The position numbers and the translations under genes are program-made. This document shows, in pieces, positions 17,731 to 29,241 of a stretch of 64,000 bases of DNA. Each line of letters starts with the position of its first letter. Position 1 is the stretch's first letter. The stretch lies in NCBI GenBank assembly GCA_937996235.1, contig CALKVK010000032.1, positions 248,001-312,000 on the forward strand. Reading direction: 5' to 3'. The stretch comes from an uncultured bacterium. GTDB taxonomy: Bacteria; Planctomycetota; JAJSAM01; JAJVHW01. The notes beneath the pieces were generated by a model, which saw only the letters and a program-made list of their open reading frames with translations, did no database searches and was not told the DNA's origin.

Positions 17731-20700
17731 ATGCGCCTGAAGTCGCTCCGGCTGCACGGCTTCAAGTCGTTCGCGCTGCGTACCGAGTTCACGTTCCCCG
17801 AAGGGCTGACGTGCATCGTCGGCCCGAACGGCTGCGGGAAGTCGAACGTCGTCGACGCGATCAAGTGGGTGCTCGGGGAGCAGCGACCGACCGCGCTGCG
17901 CGGCTCCGAGATGCAGGACGTGATCTTCGGCGGCACCGCCGCGCGCAAGCCCGTCGGCATGGCCGAGGTCACGCTCGTCTTCGACAACGCGAACCGCACG
18001 ATCGACGTCGACTGGACCGAGGTCGAGGTGACGCGCCGCGTCTACCGCGACGGCAGCAGCGAGTACCTGCTGAACCGCAGTCGCTGCCGCCTGCGCGACC
18101 TGCGCGAGCTGCTCATGGACACGGGCAGCGGGCAGGGCGCGATGACGATCATGGAGCAGGGCAAGATCGACCAGATCCTGCGCGAGGGGCACCAGGAGCG
18201 GCGCGCGGTGTTCGAGGAGGCGGCCGGCGTCGCGAAGTACAAGGCGCGGCGCAAGGAGTCGCTGCGGCGCCTCGAGCAGGTCGAGGCCGACCTCCTGCGC
18301 GTCAGCGACGTCGTCGCGGAGAAGCAGCGCCTCGTGCGCTCGCTGAAGATCCAGGCGGGTCGCGCGGAGCGCTACCAGGCGCTCGTCGACGAGATGCGCG
18401 CCAAGCGCCTGCAGCTCGCGGTGCACCGCTACGGACTGCTCGTCACCGAGTCCGACGAGGCCACGCGCCGTGTCGAGGAGCTGACGACCGCCGAGGCCGC
18501 CGCGCGCGCCGAGGTCGAGCGCTCCGCCGCCGAGTGCCGCCGCGTCGAGGACGAGGTCGAGGAGGCGCGCGTCTCGGCCTCGCGTCTCGAGCAGGAGATC
18601 ACGTCGCTCGAGGGCCAGGCCGAGACCGCGCGCGAGAAGTCCGCGTTCGCGGCGCGCCTGATGGCCGAGCTCGACGGGAAGATCCGCTGGTACCGCGACG
18701 AGATCGAGAGCGGCGGCGAGCGGCTCGAACAGATCGCGGTCGCCGGGCAGGAGGTCGCCGAATCGCTCGCGCGCGCCGCGGTCGAGCGCGACGAGCGCGC
18801 CGCCGCCGTGCGCGCCGCGGAGGAGGGCATCCGAGCGCTCGCCGCCGACCACGCCGAGCGCCGCCGTGTCACCGACGGTCTCGCGCGGCTGGCGTACGAG
18901 GTCGTCGAGCGCCGCGCCGTGCTCGGGAGCCGCCGCTCGCGGCTCGACGCGCGCCACCAGGCGCTCGAGGCGCAGCGTGCCCGTCTGCTCGAGCGCCTCG
19001 CGGGTCTCGAGTCCGACGCGCTCGCCGCGCGCGAGCGGGCCGCGCGGACGGCCGAGGCGCTCTCCGCCGCGCAGGCGCGCGTGGACGCCGCGCAGAGCGC
19101 GCTCGCCGAGGCCGAGGCGCGCACGGCCGCGGCGGAGGAGCGCGTCCGCGCCGACCGCGAGACGGCGACGAGCCTCGACCGCGAGGTGTCCGGACTGCGC
19201 AGCCGCGTGGACGTGCTGCAGCACCTCTGTCGCCAGATGGAGGGCGTGGCCGAGGGTGCGAAGAAGCTCGTCGCCGCCGCGCGCGCCGGCGAGACCGAAC
19301 TCGCAGGCGTGCGCGGTCTCCTCGCCGAGTTCGTCGAGACCGACGCCGCGGACGCGCCGCTGGTCGAGAGCGCCCTCGGCGCGTACGCCTCGGCCGTGGT
19401 GGTCGCGACGTTCGCAGACGCGGAACGCGCCGCCGCGTACCTCGCGCGGAAGCGCCTCGGGCGCTGCCTACTCGTGCCGCTCGACGACATCCGCGCGGCC
19501 GCGGTCGGCGCGGGGGCCGAGTCGCTGGCCGCGCGCGTGCGCTGCGCCGACGACATCCGGCCCGTCGTCGCGGCGCTCCTGGGCGAGACGGTCGCCGTCG
19601 CCACGCTCGCCGAGGCGCGTGCGCGTCGCGCGGACGCACCGCACGCACTGCGCGTGGTCACGGTGGGCGGCGAAGTGCTCGAGAGCACGGGGGCGCTCGC
19701 CGCGGGCGGCGAGGCCGGCGGGACGGGCGTCCTGCGTCGGCGCATCGAGCTCCGCGACCTGTCGGCGCGACTCGACGAGCAGCGCGCGCGGCTCGAGGCG
19801 GCGCGCGCATCGCAGCGCGCGGCCGAGCTCGAGCAGACCGAGGCGCGGCGCGCGCTCGGCGCGGCGCGCGATGCGCTGCGGCGCGACGAGAGCGATGCGC
19901 ACCGCGCCCGCTCCGAGTCCGAGCGCACGGCGTCCGACGTGACGCGCCTCGCCGGCGACTCCACGCGGCTCGACGGCGAGGTCGAGGAGATCGCGCGCGA
20001 GCTGACGCGGATCGACGACGAGCGCGAGGTGGCGACGGCCGACGCCGCACGCCTCGACGCCGAGCGCGTCGACGTCGAGGCGCGCCGCGCCGACGCCGCC
20101 CGCGCCGCGGCCGACGCCGAGGCACGGCTGCGCGAGGCGGAGGGGCTGCGCGCCGACCTGCGCGTTCAGGCCGCCGCGGTGCAGGAGCGCTGCGCGGCGC
20201 TCGAGGCGCGGGCGAAGTCGCTGCAGACCGAGATCCGCGATGTCGAGGACGGTGTGCGCGAGGCGCGCGAGGAGCTCGCGGCATGCGAGCAGCGGCGCGA
20301 GGAGGCGGACCAGCGCGGGAAGCAGGCGCGCACCGACCACACGAGGGCGCTCGCGCGCCGCGACGACTGCATCGTCGCGCTGACCGAGGTGCGCCACCGC
20401 CTGGGCGACGCGCGAGCGCGGCTCGAGGAGCGGCGCGTGCTGCTCGACGGCTTCGAGAAGGAGGCAGGTGGGCTCGGCAAGGAGCTCACGCGCTTCCGCC
20501 TGCGCCAGAACGAGGCGCGGCTGCGTGTCGAGAACCTCGTCGAGCGGCTGCGCGACGAGCTCGAGATCGATCTGCACGCGGCGTGGATGGCGTCGCGCTC
20601 CGAGGGCGCACAGGCGCCCGCCGCGCCCGTCTACGCGGAGAGCGCGTCGGCGCCGTTCGACGCCGTCGCCGTCGAGGCCGAGGTGCAGGACCTGCGCGAC

Positions 20701-21339
20701 CGCATCGCGCGCATGGGCAACGTCAACCTCGAGGCCCTCGACCAGCTCCAGACGGTCGAGCGCGAGGCCGACGAACTGCAGCGGCAGCACGACGACCTGA
20801 CGCGCTCGCGCGAGTCGCTGCTCGAGGCGATCCGGCGCATCGACGCGGAGAGCCGCGAGCTGTTCGTCTCGACGTTCGAGAAGATCCGCGAGAACTTCCG
20901 CGAGACGTTCCGTCGGCTGTTCGAGGGCGGCAAGGCCGACATCTTCCTCGACGAGGGCCAGGACGTGCTCGAGGCGGGCATCGACATCGTCGCGCGTCCG
21001 CCGGGCAAGGAGCCGCGCTCGATCTCGCTGCTCTCCGGCGGCGAGCGCACGATGACCGCCGTTGCGCTGCTCTTCGCCATCTACAAGGCGAAGCCGTCGC
21101 CGTTCTGCCTGCTCGACGAGGTGGACGCCGCGCTGGACGAGGCGAACGTGGAGCGTTTCGCGACGCTCGTGCACGAGTACTCGACCGAGAGCCAGTTCAT
21201 CATCATCACGCACAACAAGCGCACGATGAGTGCCGCCGACACGATCTTCGGCGTGTCGATGCCGGAGCGCGGCGTCAGCCGCCGTCTGGCCGTCCGCCTC
21301 GAGGACGTCGGCGACAACGGCGAGATCCGCGCGGCGTAG
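17731..21339 (+). CDS. smc: Chromosome segregation protein SMC
   Basis: 1202 residues from the ATG that opens MRLKSLRLHGFKSF, 10 bases after CAGGGA. The N-terminal head has Walker A GPNGCGKSNVVDA. Long Ala/Arg/Glu-rich coiled coils (~170-500 and ~650-1000) flank a hinge (~505-640). The C-terminal head has the ABC signature LSGGERTM and Walker B PFCLLDEVDAALDEAN. SMC folds back, dimerises at the hinge and, with ScpA/B, organises and separates chromosomes. The length is normal for the family. It is convergent with the HAD gene, with only 24 bases between stops. Confidence 0.96.
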   Translation: MRLKSLRLHGFKSFALRTEFTFPEGLTCIVGPNGCGKSNVVDAIKWVLGEQRPTALRGSEMQDVIFGGTAARKPVGMAEVTLVFDNANRTIDVDWTEVEVTRRVYRDGSSEYLLNRSRCRLRDLRELLMDTGSGQGAMTIMEQGKIDQILREGHQERRAVFEEAAGVAKYKARRKESLRRLEQVEADLLRVSDVVAEKQRLVRSLKIQAGRAERYQALVDEMRAKRLQLAVHRYGLLVTESDEATRRVEELTTAEAAARAEVERSAAECRRVEDEVEEARVSASRLEQEITSLEGQAETAREKSAFAARLMAELDGKIRWYRDEIESGGERLEQIAVAGQEVAESLARAAVERDERAAAVRAAEEGIRALAADHAERRRVTDGLARLAYEVVERRAVLGSRRSRLDARHQALEAQRARLLERLAGLESDALAARERAARTAEALSAAQARVDAAQSALAEAEARTAAAEERVRADRETATSLDREVSGLRSRVDVLQHLCRQMEGVAEGAKKLVAAARAGETELAGVRGLLAEFVETDAADAPLVESALGAYASAVVVATFADAERAAAYLARKRLGRCLLVPLDDIRAAAVGAGAESLAARVRCADDIRPVVAALLGETVAVATLAEARARRADAPHALRVVTVGGEVLESTGALAAGGEAGGTGVLRRRIELRDLSARLDEQRARLEAARASQRAAELEQTEARRALGAARDALRRDESDAHRARSESERTASDVTRLAGDSTRLDGEVEEIARELTRIDDEREVATADAARLDAERVDVEARRADAARAAADAEARLREAEGLRADLRVQAAAVQERCAALEARAKSLQTEIRDVEDGVREAREELAACEQRREEADQRGKQARTDHTRALARRDDCIVALTEVRHRLGDARARLEERRVLLDGFEKEAGGLGKELTRFRLRQNEARLRVENLVERLRDELEIDLHAAWMASRSEGAQAPAAPVYAESASAPFDAVAVEAEVQDLRDRIARMGNVNLEALDQLQTVEREADELQRQHDDLTRSRESLLEAIRRIDAESRELFVSTFEKIRENFRETFRRLFEGGKADIFLDEGQDVLEAGIDIVARPPGKEPRSISLLSGGERTMTAVALLFAIYKAKPSPFCLLDEVDAALDEANVERFATLVHEYSTESQFIIITHNKRTMSAADTIFGVSMPERGVSRRLAVRLEDVGDNGEIRAA

Positions 21340-21363
21340 ACCGCGCGCACCCGCACGCCGCGG

Positions 21364-22041
21364 TCAGAAGCCGAGGAGTGCGGGCAGTTCCGCGACGTGC
21401 GCGATCTCGCGCCACGGCACGTCGTGCGGCTCGACGACGCGCTGCGCTGCGTACTCGCCGTGCGGTGCGCGCACGAGCACCGTGCGGCAACCCAGTGCGT
21501 TTCCCGCGCGGACGTCGGTCGACGGCCGGTCGCCCACGACGACCACGCGCGACGGCTCCCAGCCGCGCCGCGCGAGCAGCGCACGCAGCGCGGGGGTCTT
21601 CCCGTCACGCGCGTCCGTCGCGACGAACACGAGCTCCGTGAACCACGGCCGCAGCGCGAGCCGCTCGACCTTCGCCTGCTGCGTCGCGACGTCGCCGGCG
21701 GTGAGGAGTGCCAGCGGACACGCGGCGTGCAGGCGGTCGAGCGCGCGCCCGACGCGCTCGTCGAGGCGGATGGCCGGGACCTCGAAGCGCTGGAACGCGT
21801 CCTCGCCGACGGTTTCGTCGCGCGTGGGGACGCCGTGGGTGCGCGCGAGCTCGACGAAGGGGCGCGCGGCGCCCGAGGCGCGCAGCGCGCGCAGCGCGGC
21901 GCGCGCCGCGTCCTCGTCGAGTGCGAGTCCCGCCGCGCGCAGCGCCGCGAGCGCGCGCGCGTCGGCCTGCGGCACGAGGAGGCGCGCGGTGTCGAACAGC
22001 GTGTCGTCGAGGTCGAGGACGATCGCGTCCGGCACGCGCAT
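21364..22041 (-). CDS. HAD-superfamily hydrolase
   Basis: 225 residues, second gene of a minus-strand pair; its ATG overlaps the stop of the GHMP kinase. Motif I is IVLDLDDTLFDT (DxDxT). Motif II is the Thr of LLTAGD, motif III the Lys of DGKTPAL, and motif IV is GDRPSTDVRAG. All four catalytic motifs are present with an alpha-helical C1 cap (~20-100), which is typical of small-molecule phosphatases such as YjjG-like nucleotidases or sugar phosphatases. Pairing with a sugar-kinase-like gene suggests a sugar-phosphate substrate; this is inference. Confidence 0.85.
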   Translation of the reverse strand: MRVPDAIVLDLDDTLFDTARLLVPQADARALAALRAAGLALDEDAARAALRALRASGAARPFVELARTHGVPTRDETVGEDAFQRFEVPAIRLDERVGRALDRLHAACPLALLTAGDVATQQAKVERLALRPWFTELVFVATDARDGKTPALRALLARRGWEPSRVVVVGDRPSTDVRAGNALGCRTVLVRAPHGEYAAQRVVEPHDVPWREIAHVAELPALLGF

Positions 22042-23042
22042 CAGCGGACGCCGCGACGCTCCGCTCGGAACGGGAGCACGCGCCCGCCTGCGGCGCGCGC
22101 CGCGGCGGCGACCGCGCGGCGCGTCCCGTCGCGGCACCACACGACGACGCAGCCGCCGCCGCCCGCGCCGCACGCCTTGGTCGCGAGTGCGCCCGCCTCG
22201 CCGACGGCGTCCGCGAGCGCCTCGATCCCGGGCGTCGTCACGCCCGGCGCGAGACGCTTGCGCGCCTCCCACTCCGCCGCCATCGCACGGCCCGCGGCGT
22301 CGAGATCTCCGGCGCGCAGCGCCGCGAGCAGCGCGCGCGCTGCGTCGGCGACCGCGGCGATGCGCGCGCGCACGCGGCGGTCGCCGTCCACGTAGCGCTT
22401 CGTGATCTCCCAGTTGTTCGTCGCGGAGTCGTGCGGCACGCCCGTGTAGACGAGCACGAGCCGCGCAGCGAGCGCGTCGACGTCGAGCGGCAGAGCGCGG
22501 CGCTGCGGCCCGCCCGGCGGGAACGTCACGACGCTGAGTCCGCCGTAGAGCGCGCCGACGTGGTCCTGCGAGCCCGTCGGCACGCCGATGACGCGCGCCT
22601 CGAGCTCACCGGCCGTGCGCAGCAACGCCGCGCGGCCGAGGCGCGGTCCGCCCGCACCGGCGAGCGCGTGCAGCATCGCGACGACGAGCGTGGAGGACCC
22701 GCCGAGCCCGGAACCTGCCGGCACGCCGCTGCGCGTCTCGATCTCGACGCCGCCCGCCGGCCCGAGATGGAGCGCGACCTGGCGGTGGAGCGCGAGCGGG
22801 CCCGCCGCCCGCAGCTCCGCGCGCTCGCGGCAGACGACGCGCAGGCGCCGATCGCGCGCGGCGAGCACGAAGCGGCCGTCGTCCCGGACCCGTACACGTG
22901 CCGTCGCGAGCCGGTCGATCGCGAGGTTGACGGTCACCGCTTCGGGTTCGAGCTGGCAGATCGGGTAGATGTCGAGCGTGCCCCCGGCGAGGTCGATCCG
23001 GGCGGGGGCGCGGGCCGTGGAGACGGGGAGGGGCGCGGGCAT
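22041..23042 (-). CDS. GHMP family kinase (sugar kinase-like)
   Basis: 333 residues. Motif 1 near the N-terminus is ARAPARIDLAGGTLDI. The ATP-binding glycine loop is PAGSGLGGSST (residues ~110-120) and the C-terminal motif is KACGAGGGGCVVVW. This motif set is shared by galactokinase-, mevalonate- and heptose-7-phosphate-kinase-like enzymes that phosphorylate small metabolites with ATP. The opening resembles the HddA/heptose-kinase group most, but I would not name the substrate. The start lies 6 bases after TACCCT on this strand with no ribosome site. It is transcribed with the downstream HAD phosphatase (overlapping ATGA). Confidence 0.8.
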   Translation of the reverse strand: MPAPLPVSTARAPARIDLAGGTLDIYPICQLEPEAVTVNLAIDRLATARVRVRDDGRFVLAARDRRLRVVCRERAELRAAGPLALHRQVALHLGPAGGVEIETRSGVPAGSGLGGSSTLVVAMLHALAGAGGPRLGRAALLRTAGELEARVIGVPTGSQDHVGALYGGLSVVTFPPGGPQRRALPLDVDALAARLVLVYTGVPHDSATNNWEITKRYVDGDRRVRARIAAVADAARALLAALRAGDLDAAGRAMAAEWEARKRLAPGVTTPGIEALADAVGEAGALATKACGAGGGGCVVVWCRDGTRRAVAAAARAAGGRVLPFRAERRGVR

Positions 23043-23048
23043 GCGCCG

Positions 23049-23054
23049 AGGGTA
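23049..23054 (-). promoter_or_regulatory. Candidate -10 of the GHMP kinase operon (leaderless)
   Basis: On the minus strand this reads TACCCT, 6 bases before the ATG ending at 23042. It faces the divergent promoter at 23148. Confidence 0.45.
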
Positions 23055-23147
23055 CGCCGACGCGGCCTCGACCCCCACATGTTGGGTGCATACGACGCGG
23101 AGGGCACCGGATCGCGCGCATTTGGCGGAGGCCGCAGCGCGGCGCGC

Positions 23148-23153
23148 TAACTT
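23148..23153 (+). promoter_or_regulatory. Candidate -10 of the amidotransferase gene (leaderless)
   Basis: TAACTT ends 6 bases before the ATG at 23160. A TTGGCG at 23122-23127 could be a -35 but is spaced 20 nt away. There is no Shine-Dalgarno. Confidence 0.4.
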
Positions 23154-23159
23154 CCCGCG

Positions 23160-23852
23160 ATGTCCCTCACCGGCAACGGGCACGTGATCGTCGGGGTCGT
23201 CGACCAGGGCACCGAGAAGGTGCAGCACTACGTCGCCTGCATCGAGGCGGCCGGCGGACGCGCGGAGGTGCTCGGCTGGCGCGGCGGGCGCGATCCCTTC
23301 CGCGACGCCGAGGCGTTCGACGCGTACGTGCTGTGCGGCGGCGACGACATCGACGCTGCGCACTTCCGCGAGCCGAACCACCCGCGAGTCACCCTCGACG
23401 ACCCGCGCCGCGACGCGTACGAGATCGCGTTCTGCCGCCGTGCCGCCGTGCTGGGGGTGCCGCTGCTCGCCGTCTGCCGCGGCGCGCAGGTGCTGAACGT
23501 CGCGCTCGGCGGGACGCTCGTGCAGCACATCCCCGACCTCCCCGGCGCGGGGCGGCACGACGGGGGTGTCCGCCACACGCTGCGGCTGGCGGCGGACTCG
23601 CACCTGGTGCGCCTGCGAGGCGCGTCGCAGGAGAGCCTCGCGGTGAACTCGTACCACCACCAGGCGGTCGGGCGCGTCGCCCCGGCGCTGCGCAGCACGG
23701 CCTGGTCCGAGGACGGCTGCATCGAGGCCGTCGAGGGACCGGGACCGTTCCTCGTCGGCGTGCAGTGGCACCCCGAGCGCGACGGCAACGACGGCGCGCT
23801 CGGGGCCGACCTGTTCGGCGCACTCCTCGACGCCGTGCGGATTTCGGCGTAG
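23160..23852 (+). CDS. Class I glutamine amidotransferase-like hydrolase (peptidase C26, PuuD type)
   Basis: 230 residues. The nucleophile Cys is in LLAVCRGAQVLNVALGGTL, with VQHIPDL directly after it and the catalytic His/Glu in VGVQWHPERD. The NSYHHQAVG and RHDGGVRHT stretches are characteristic of gamma-glutamyl-gamma-aminobutyrate hydrolases (PuuD) and related C26 peptidases, which cleave gamma-glutamyl amides. The length fits a single-domain member. No putrescine-pathway genes are nearby, so the physiological substrate is open. It is divergent from the GHMP kinase. Confidence 0.85.
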   Translation: MSLTGNGHVIVGVVDQGTEKVQHYVACIEAAGGRAEVLGWRGGRDPFRDAEAFDAYVLCGGDDIDAAHFREPNHPRVTLDDPRRDAYEIAFCRRAAVLGVPLLAVCRGAQVLNVALGGTLVQHIPDLPGAGRHDGGVRHTLRLAADSHLVRLRGASQESLAVNSYHHQAVGRVAPALRSTAWSEDGCIEAVEGPGPFLVGVQWHPERDGNDGALGADLFGALLDAVRISA

Positions 23853-23958
23853 TCGGCGCACCCCGCGTTCGTCCAAGACTGCGGTCGAGGGCGGCGGGGG
23901 CGCCGCCGGGGTGTCCGGGTCGTACTCCTGCACGCGGCCGCGCCCGGCGCCCGCGTGC

Positions 23959-23964
23959 TACCCT
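23959..23964 (+). promoter_or_regulatory. Candidate -10 hexamer TACCCT, near-leaderless
   Basis: TACCCT preceded by TGC, 10 bases before the ATG at 23975. No ribosome site is present. Confidence 0.4.
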
Positions 23965-23974
23965 GCGAGCGTCC

Positions 23975-25498
23975 ATGCACAGCGCCACCGGTTCGACCCG
24001 TCCGCTCGTCGTGGCAGCCCTCGTCGCGGCCGCCGTGCTGCTCGCGGCGACCGTTCTCGTGATCGTGGGCGGCGACGCGCCGACGCCGGCGCGCTCCGAC
24101 GCGACCGACGCGCGCGACGCCGTCGAGGAGGTGCTCGGTGCGGGCGGCCCGGGTCGCGCCCGCAGGACCGAAGATCCCGACGACGCCGACGACGACCCGT
24201 ACGCGGAGGACGACGACGGGATCGTCGAGTTCGAGGGCGGCGACCGCGAGGCGTGGGGCGAGGAGTTCCGCGTCACGCCCGACTCGCTGCTCGCCGTCTT
24301 CGCCGCACGCCACTGGGAGGAGCTGCGCCGCCAGATCGACGTGCTGCAGCGCGAAGGCGGGACCGTCCCGCAGGAGGTGGTCGACGGACTGCTCGCCCTG
24401 CTCGACGGAAGCGACACGCGCCTCGACGCGGTGCTCGCGCTGGGGCAGATCACGAGCGACGCCGCGGGCCGCGCACTCGCGCAGCGCGCCCTCGGTGCGG
24501 CGTATCCGCTCGACGTCCGCACGGCGGCGCTCGACGCGCTCGCACACAGCGGCAACCGCGCGGCGTTCGACGAGCTCCGTACGCTGGTCGGCGACGCCGC
24601 GACAGACCCGGCGCTGCTCCGCCACGCGTATCCCGCGCTCGCCGCCATGGGCACCGAGGAGTCCGCGCGCCTGCTCGTCGACGCGCTGCGCGCGAACGCC
24701 GGGGGCGACCTCGAGTCGAGCATCGTCAGCGCGCTCGGGAAGGCGGCGGGTGCGGGCGACGTGCTCGCGCAGTCGCTGCGTGCGGCGCGCGACGCAGGCG
24801 ACCGCGACCTCGCGGCGCGCATCGTCACGATCGCGCACCTCGGCTCGGCGCTCGTGTCCGACGACCTGCGCGGCGAGGTGCGGCGACTGATCGAGGACCG
24901 CACCGCCGTGGAGTTCGCGGGCGACGCGGACGCACAGCTCGGACTCCGCGCCGGCGCCATCGCCGCGGCCGCGGCGATCGGCGGCGACCTGCTCGACCCC
25001 GTCCTGCGCATCGCGGAGACGAATCCCGACAACCTGCGCGCGGTGGCCCTGCACGGACTGCGGCAGGCGCGAGGCGACGACGCGGCCGCCGCCATCCTGC
25101 GGCTCGTGGAGCCCGCGGCGAAGGGCGGCTACGAGCGCGAGGTGCTGGAGGCGCTCGGCGAGACGCGCTCGTGGAAGGCGACGCGCACGCTGGTCGAGCG
25201 GCTCGACGCAGACGACGTCAACGTGCGCCACGCCGCGGCGCGCGGCCTCGTGACCGTGCGCGACCCGGACTCGGTCAAGCCGATCCTCGCGCGCCTCGAG
25301 CGCAGCCTCTCGGACTACGTCATGGCGCGCTCCCTCCTCGACGCGCTCGGCACGATCGGCGCGAACGAGGCGCTCCCGCGTCTCGAGCAGCTCGTGGACG
25401 ACAAGGCCGTAGCGGACGCGAGTCTCAAGGTCTTCGTGCAGCGCGCGATCCAGCGCATCCGCACGGGCGACCCGGAGACCAACGTGCTCGCGCGCTGA
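23975..25498 (+). CDS. Membrane-anchored HEAT-repeat protein
   Basis: 507 residues. One N-terminal membrane helix (residues ~9-30: PLVVAALVAAAVLLAATVLVIV) is followed by an acidic disordered stretch (~45-90, many Asp/Glu). About ten HEAT-like helix pairs then run to the C-terminus, for example LDAVLALGQITSDAAGRALA and VNVRHAAARGLVTVRDPDSV. Such alpha-solenoids are protein-binding scaffolds. The domain lies on the periplasmic side if the N-terminus is in the cytoplasm. No enzyme motif is visible. Its partner is unknown. Confidence 0.75.
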   Translation: MHSATGSTRPLVVAALVAAAVLLAATVLVIVGGDAPTPARSDATDARDAVEEVLGAGGPGRARRTEDPDDADDDPYAEDDDGIVEFEGGDREAWGEEFRVTPDSLLAVFAARHWEELRRQIDVLQREGGTVPQEVVDGLLALLDGSDTRLDAVLALGQITSDAAGRALAQRALGAAYPLDVRTAALDALAHSGNRAAFDELRTLVGDAATDPALLRHAYPALAAMGTEESARLLVDALRANAGGDLESSIVSALGKAAGAGDVLAQSLRAARDAGDRDLAARIVTIAHLGSALVSDDLRGEVRRLIEDRTAVEFAGDADAQLGLRAGAIAAAAAIGGDLLDPVLRIAETNPDNLRAVALHGLRQARGDDAAAAILRLVEPAAKGGYEREVLEALGETRSWKATRTLVERLDADDVNVRHAAARGLVTVRDPDSVKPILARLERSLSDYVMARSLLDALGTIGANEALPRLEQLVDDKAVADASLKVFVQRAIQRIRTGDPETNVLAR

Positions 25499-25511
25499 GC
25501 GGCGCCCCGGC

Positions 25512-26003
25512 GTGGAACTGCTCGCCGCGCGCGGCGCCCGTGACGACACTCCGCGGATCACGGAGGCGCTGCGACCCGAGGACGACGCCGTGCGCGACCG
25601 CCCGACCGCGGGCGGCCACCTCGCACGATTCGCACTTCTCGCGCTCTGGTGCGCCGCGATCTGGTTCCTGTCGGCGCAGTCGGATCCGGCCGACACGGTG
25701 GGCTTCCGCGTACCGCTTCCCGACTGGGCGGAGCACGGCATCGCCTACGCGGTCGGCGGGGTGCTCGCGCTCCGCGCCGCGCGGCCGCTCGTGCCGCGCT
25801 TCGGCGTCGCGTGTGCGCTCGCGTTCTGCCTCGCGTGGGGCGCGCTGGACGAGTGGCACCAGAGCCTCGTGCCCGGGCGGAATTCGGACCGCGCGGACGT
25901 CGCGGCCGATCTACTAGGAGCGGGCCTCGGCTGCGCACTGCACGAGCTCTTGCGACGTGCGGGACCGCGCCGCTCGGACGCGCGCCGCGCCGGCGCCCGC
26001 TGA
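25512..26003 (+). CDS. VanZ-like family membrane protein
   Basis: 163 residues from a GTG 13 bases after the HEAT gene; a start further in (near residue 27) is also possible. There are four hydrophobic spans. The VanZ landmarks are present: FLSAQSDP after TM1, PDWAEHGIAYAVGG, and the DEWHQSLVPGRNSDRADVAADLLGAGLG block whose Asp/Glu/His/Arg residues are conserved in the family. VanZ-like proteins are small integral membrane proteins. Some affect glycopeptide tolerance, but most have no known role. It is probably co-transcribed with the HEAT gene. Confidence 0.75.
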   Translation: MELLAARGARDDTPRITEALRPEDDAVRDRPTAGGHLARFALLALWCAAIWFLSAQSDPADTVGFRVPLPDWAEHGIAYAVGGVLALRAARPLVPRFGVACALAFCLAWGALDEWHQSLVPGRNSDRADVAADLLGAGLGCALHELLRRAGPRRSDARRAGAR

Positions 26004-26098
26004 GCGGCGACGGCCGGCGCGGCGCGCACCGCCGCCGCGGTCCGCTGACGACGCAGTCCACGGGTGGCCGGAGCGGAGCCCGGCGCGGGAGCGACCGA

Positions 26099-28153
<2,055 letters not shown>

Positions 28154-28161
28154 GGCCGGGC

Positions 28162-29241
28162 GTGCGCCGGATCGACACCGACGAGAGCCGCTTCCGCCGG
28201 ATCGTGCGCGGGCAGATCCGCAAGAACCTGCGCCGCTACGTGAGTCAGGGCGAACTGCTCACGCGGCAGGGCGGACGCGTCGTGTCGGTCCCCATGCCCG
28301 AGATCCACCTGCCGCGCTTCACGTTCGGCGACCGCGGCGGCTCCGGCGTCGGCCAGGGCGACGGGCAGCCGGGCGAGGGTGTCGGCGCCGAACCGGGAGA
28401 GGAGGCGGGGGAGCACGAGCTCGAGGCCGAGGTCACGATGGAGGAGCTCGCGCAGATCCTCGGCGAGGAGCTCGAGCTGCCGCGCATCCAGCCGCGCGGG
28501 CGGCAGAACGTCGTCACCGACGTGCGCCGCTATCGCGACATCCGGCGCGTCGGGCCGCACAGCCTGCGGCACTTCAAGCGCACCTTCCGCAACGCGCTCC
28601 GCCGGCAGATCGGCGAGGGCACGTACGATCCGCGCCACCCCGTGATCCTGCCGCGCGCGGAGGACGAGCGCTTCCGCAGCTTCGACGTGACGCCGGTGCC
28701 GGAGTCGTCCGCTGCGATCCTCTACATGATGGACGTCTCCGGCTCCATGGGAGCGGAGCAGAAGGAGATCGTGCGGAACACGGCGTTCTGGCTCGACGCC
28801 TGGATCCGCTCGCAGTATCGCAACGTCTCCACGCGCTACGTCGTGCACGACGCCGCGGCGCGCGAGGTCGACCGCCACAACTTCTTCCACCTGAAGGAGT
28901 CCGGCGGGACCAAGATCTCGAGCGCGTACCGCCTCGTGAACGACATCATCGATCACGACTACCCGCCCGATCAGTGGAACGTCTACTGCTTCCAGTTCAG
29001 CGACGGCGACAACTGGAGCGGCGGCGACACGACGGAGTGTCTGCGCCTGCTCGACGAGCAGCTGCTGCCGAAGAGCAACCAGTTCGCGTACGGGCAGGTG
29101 AAGAGCGCATACGGCTCGGGGCAGTTCAAGCACGACCTCGACCAGCGCTTCGGCGGCGACGAACGGCTCGTGACGTCCGACATCCAGGACCGCAACGGGA
29201 TCCTCGACTGCATCCGCGACTTCCTGAGGCGCGGGCGATGA
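28162..29241 (+). CDS. yeaH: YeaH/DUF444 family protein with VWA-like domain
   Basis: 359 residues from a GTG 8 bases after the prkA stop. A basic N-terminus contains the DUF444 block RRYVSQGELLTRQGGRVVSVPMPEI in two parts. A Gly/Glu-rich linker follows, then a von Willebrand A-like domain with the MIDAS start LYMMDVSGSMG (~190-200), the block HFKRTFRNALRRQIGEGTY and GGTKISSAY. It ends with FGGDERLVTSDIQDRNGILDCIRDFL. It works with PrkA and SpoVR in the stress response; the biochemical function is not settled. Its stop overlaps spoVR (ATGA). Confidence 0.94.
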   Translation: MRRIDTDESRFRRIVRGQIRKNLRRYVSQGELLTRQGGRVVSVPMPEIHLPRFTFGDRGGSGVGQGDGQPGEGVGAEPGEEAGEHELEAEVTMEELAQILGEELELPRIQPRGRQNVVTDVRRYRDIRRVGPHSLRHFKRTFRNALRRQIGEGTYDPRHPVILPRAEDERFRSFDVTPVPESSAAILYMMDVSGSMGAEQKEIVRNTAFWLDAWIRSQYRNVSTRYVVHDAAAREVDRHNFFHLKESGGTKISSAYRLVNDIIDHDYPPDQWNVYCFQFSDGDNWSGGDTTECLRLLDEQLLPKSNQFAYGQVKSAYGSGQFKHDLDQRFGGDERLVTSDIQDRNGILDCIRDFLRRGR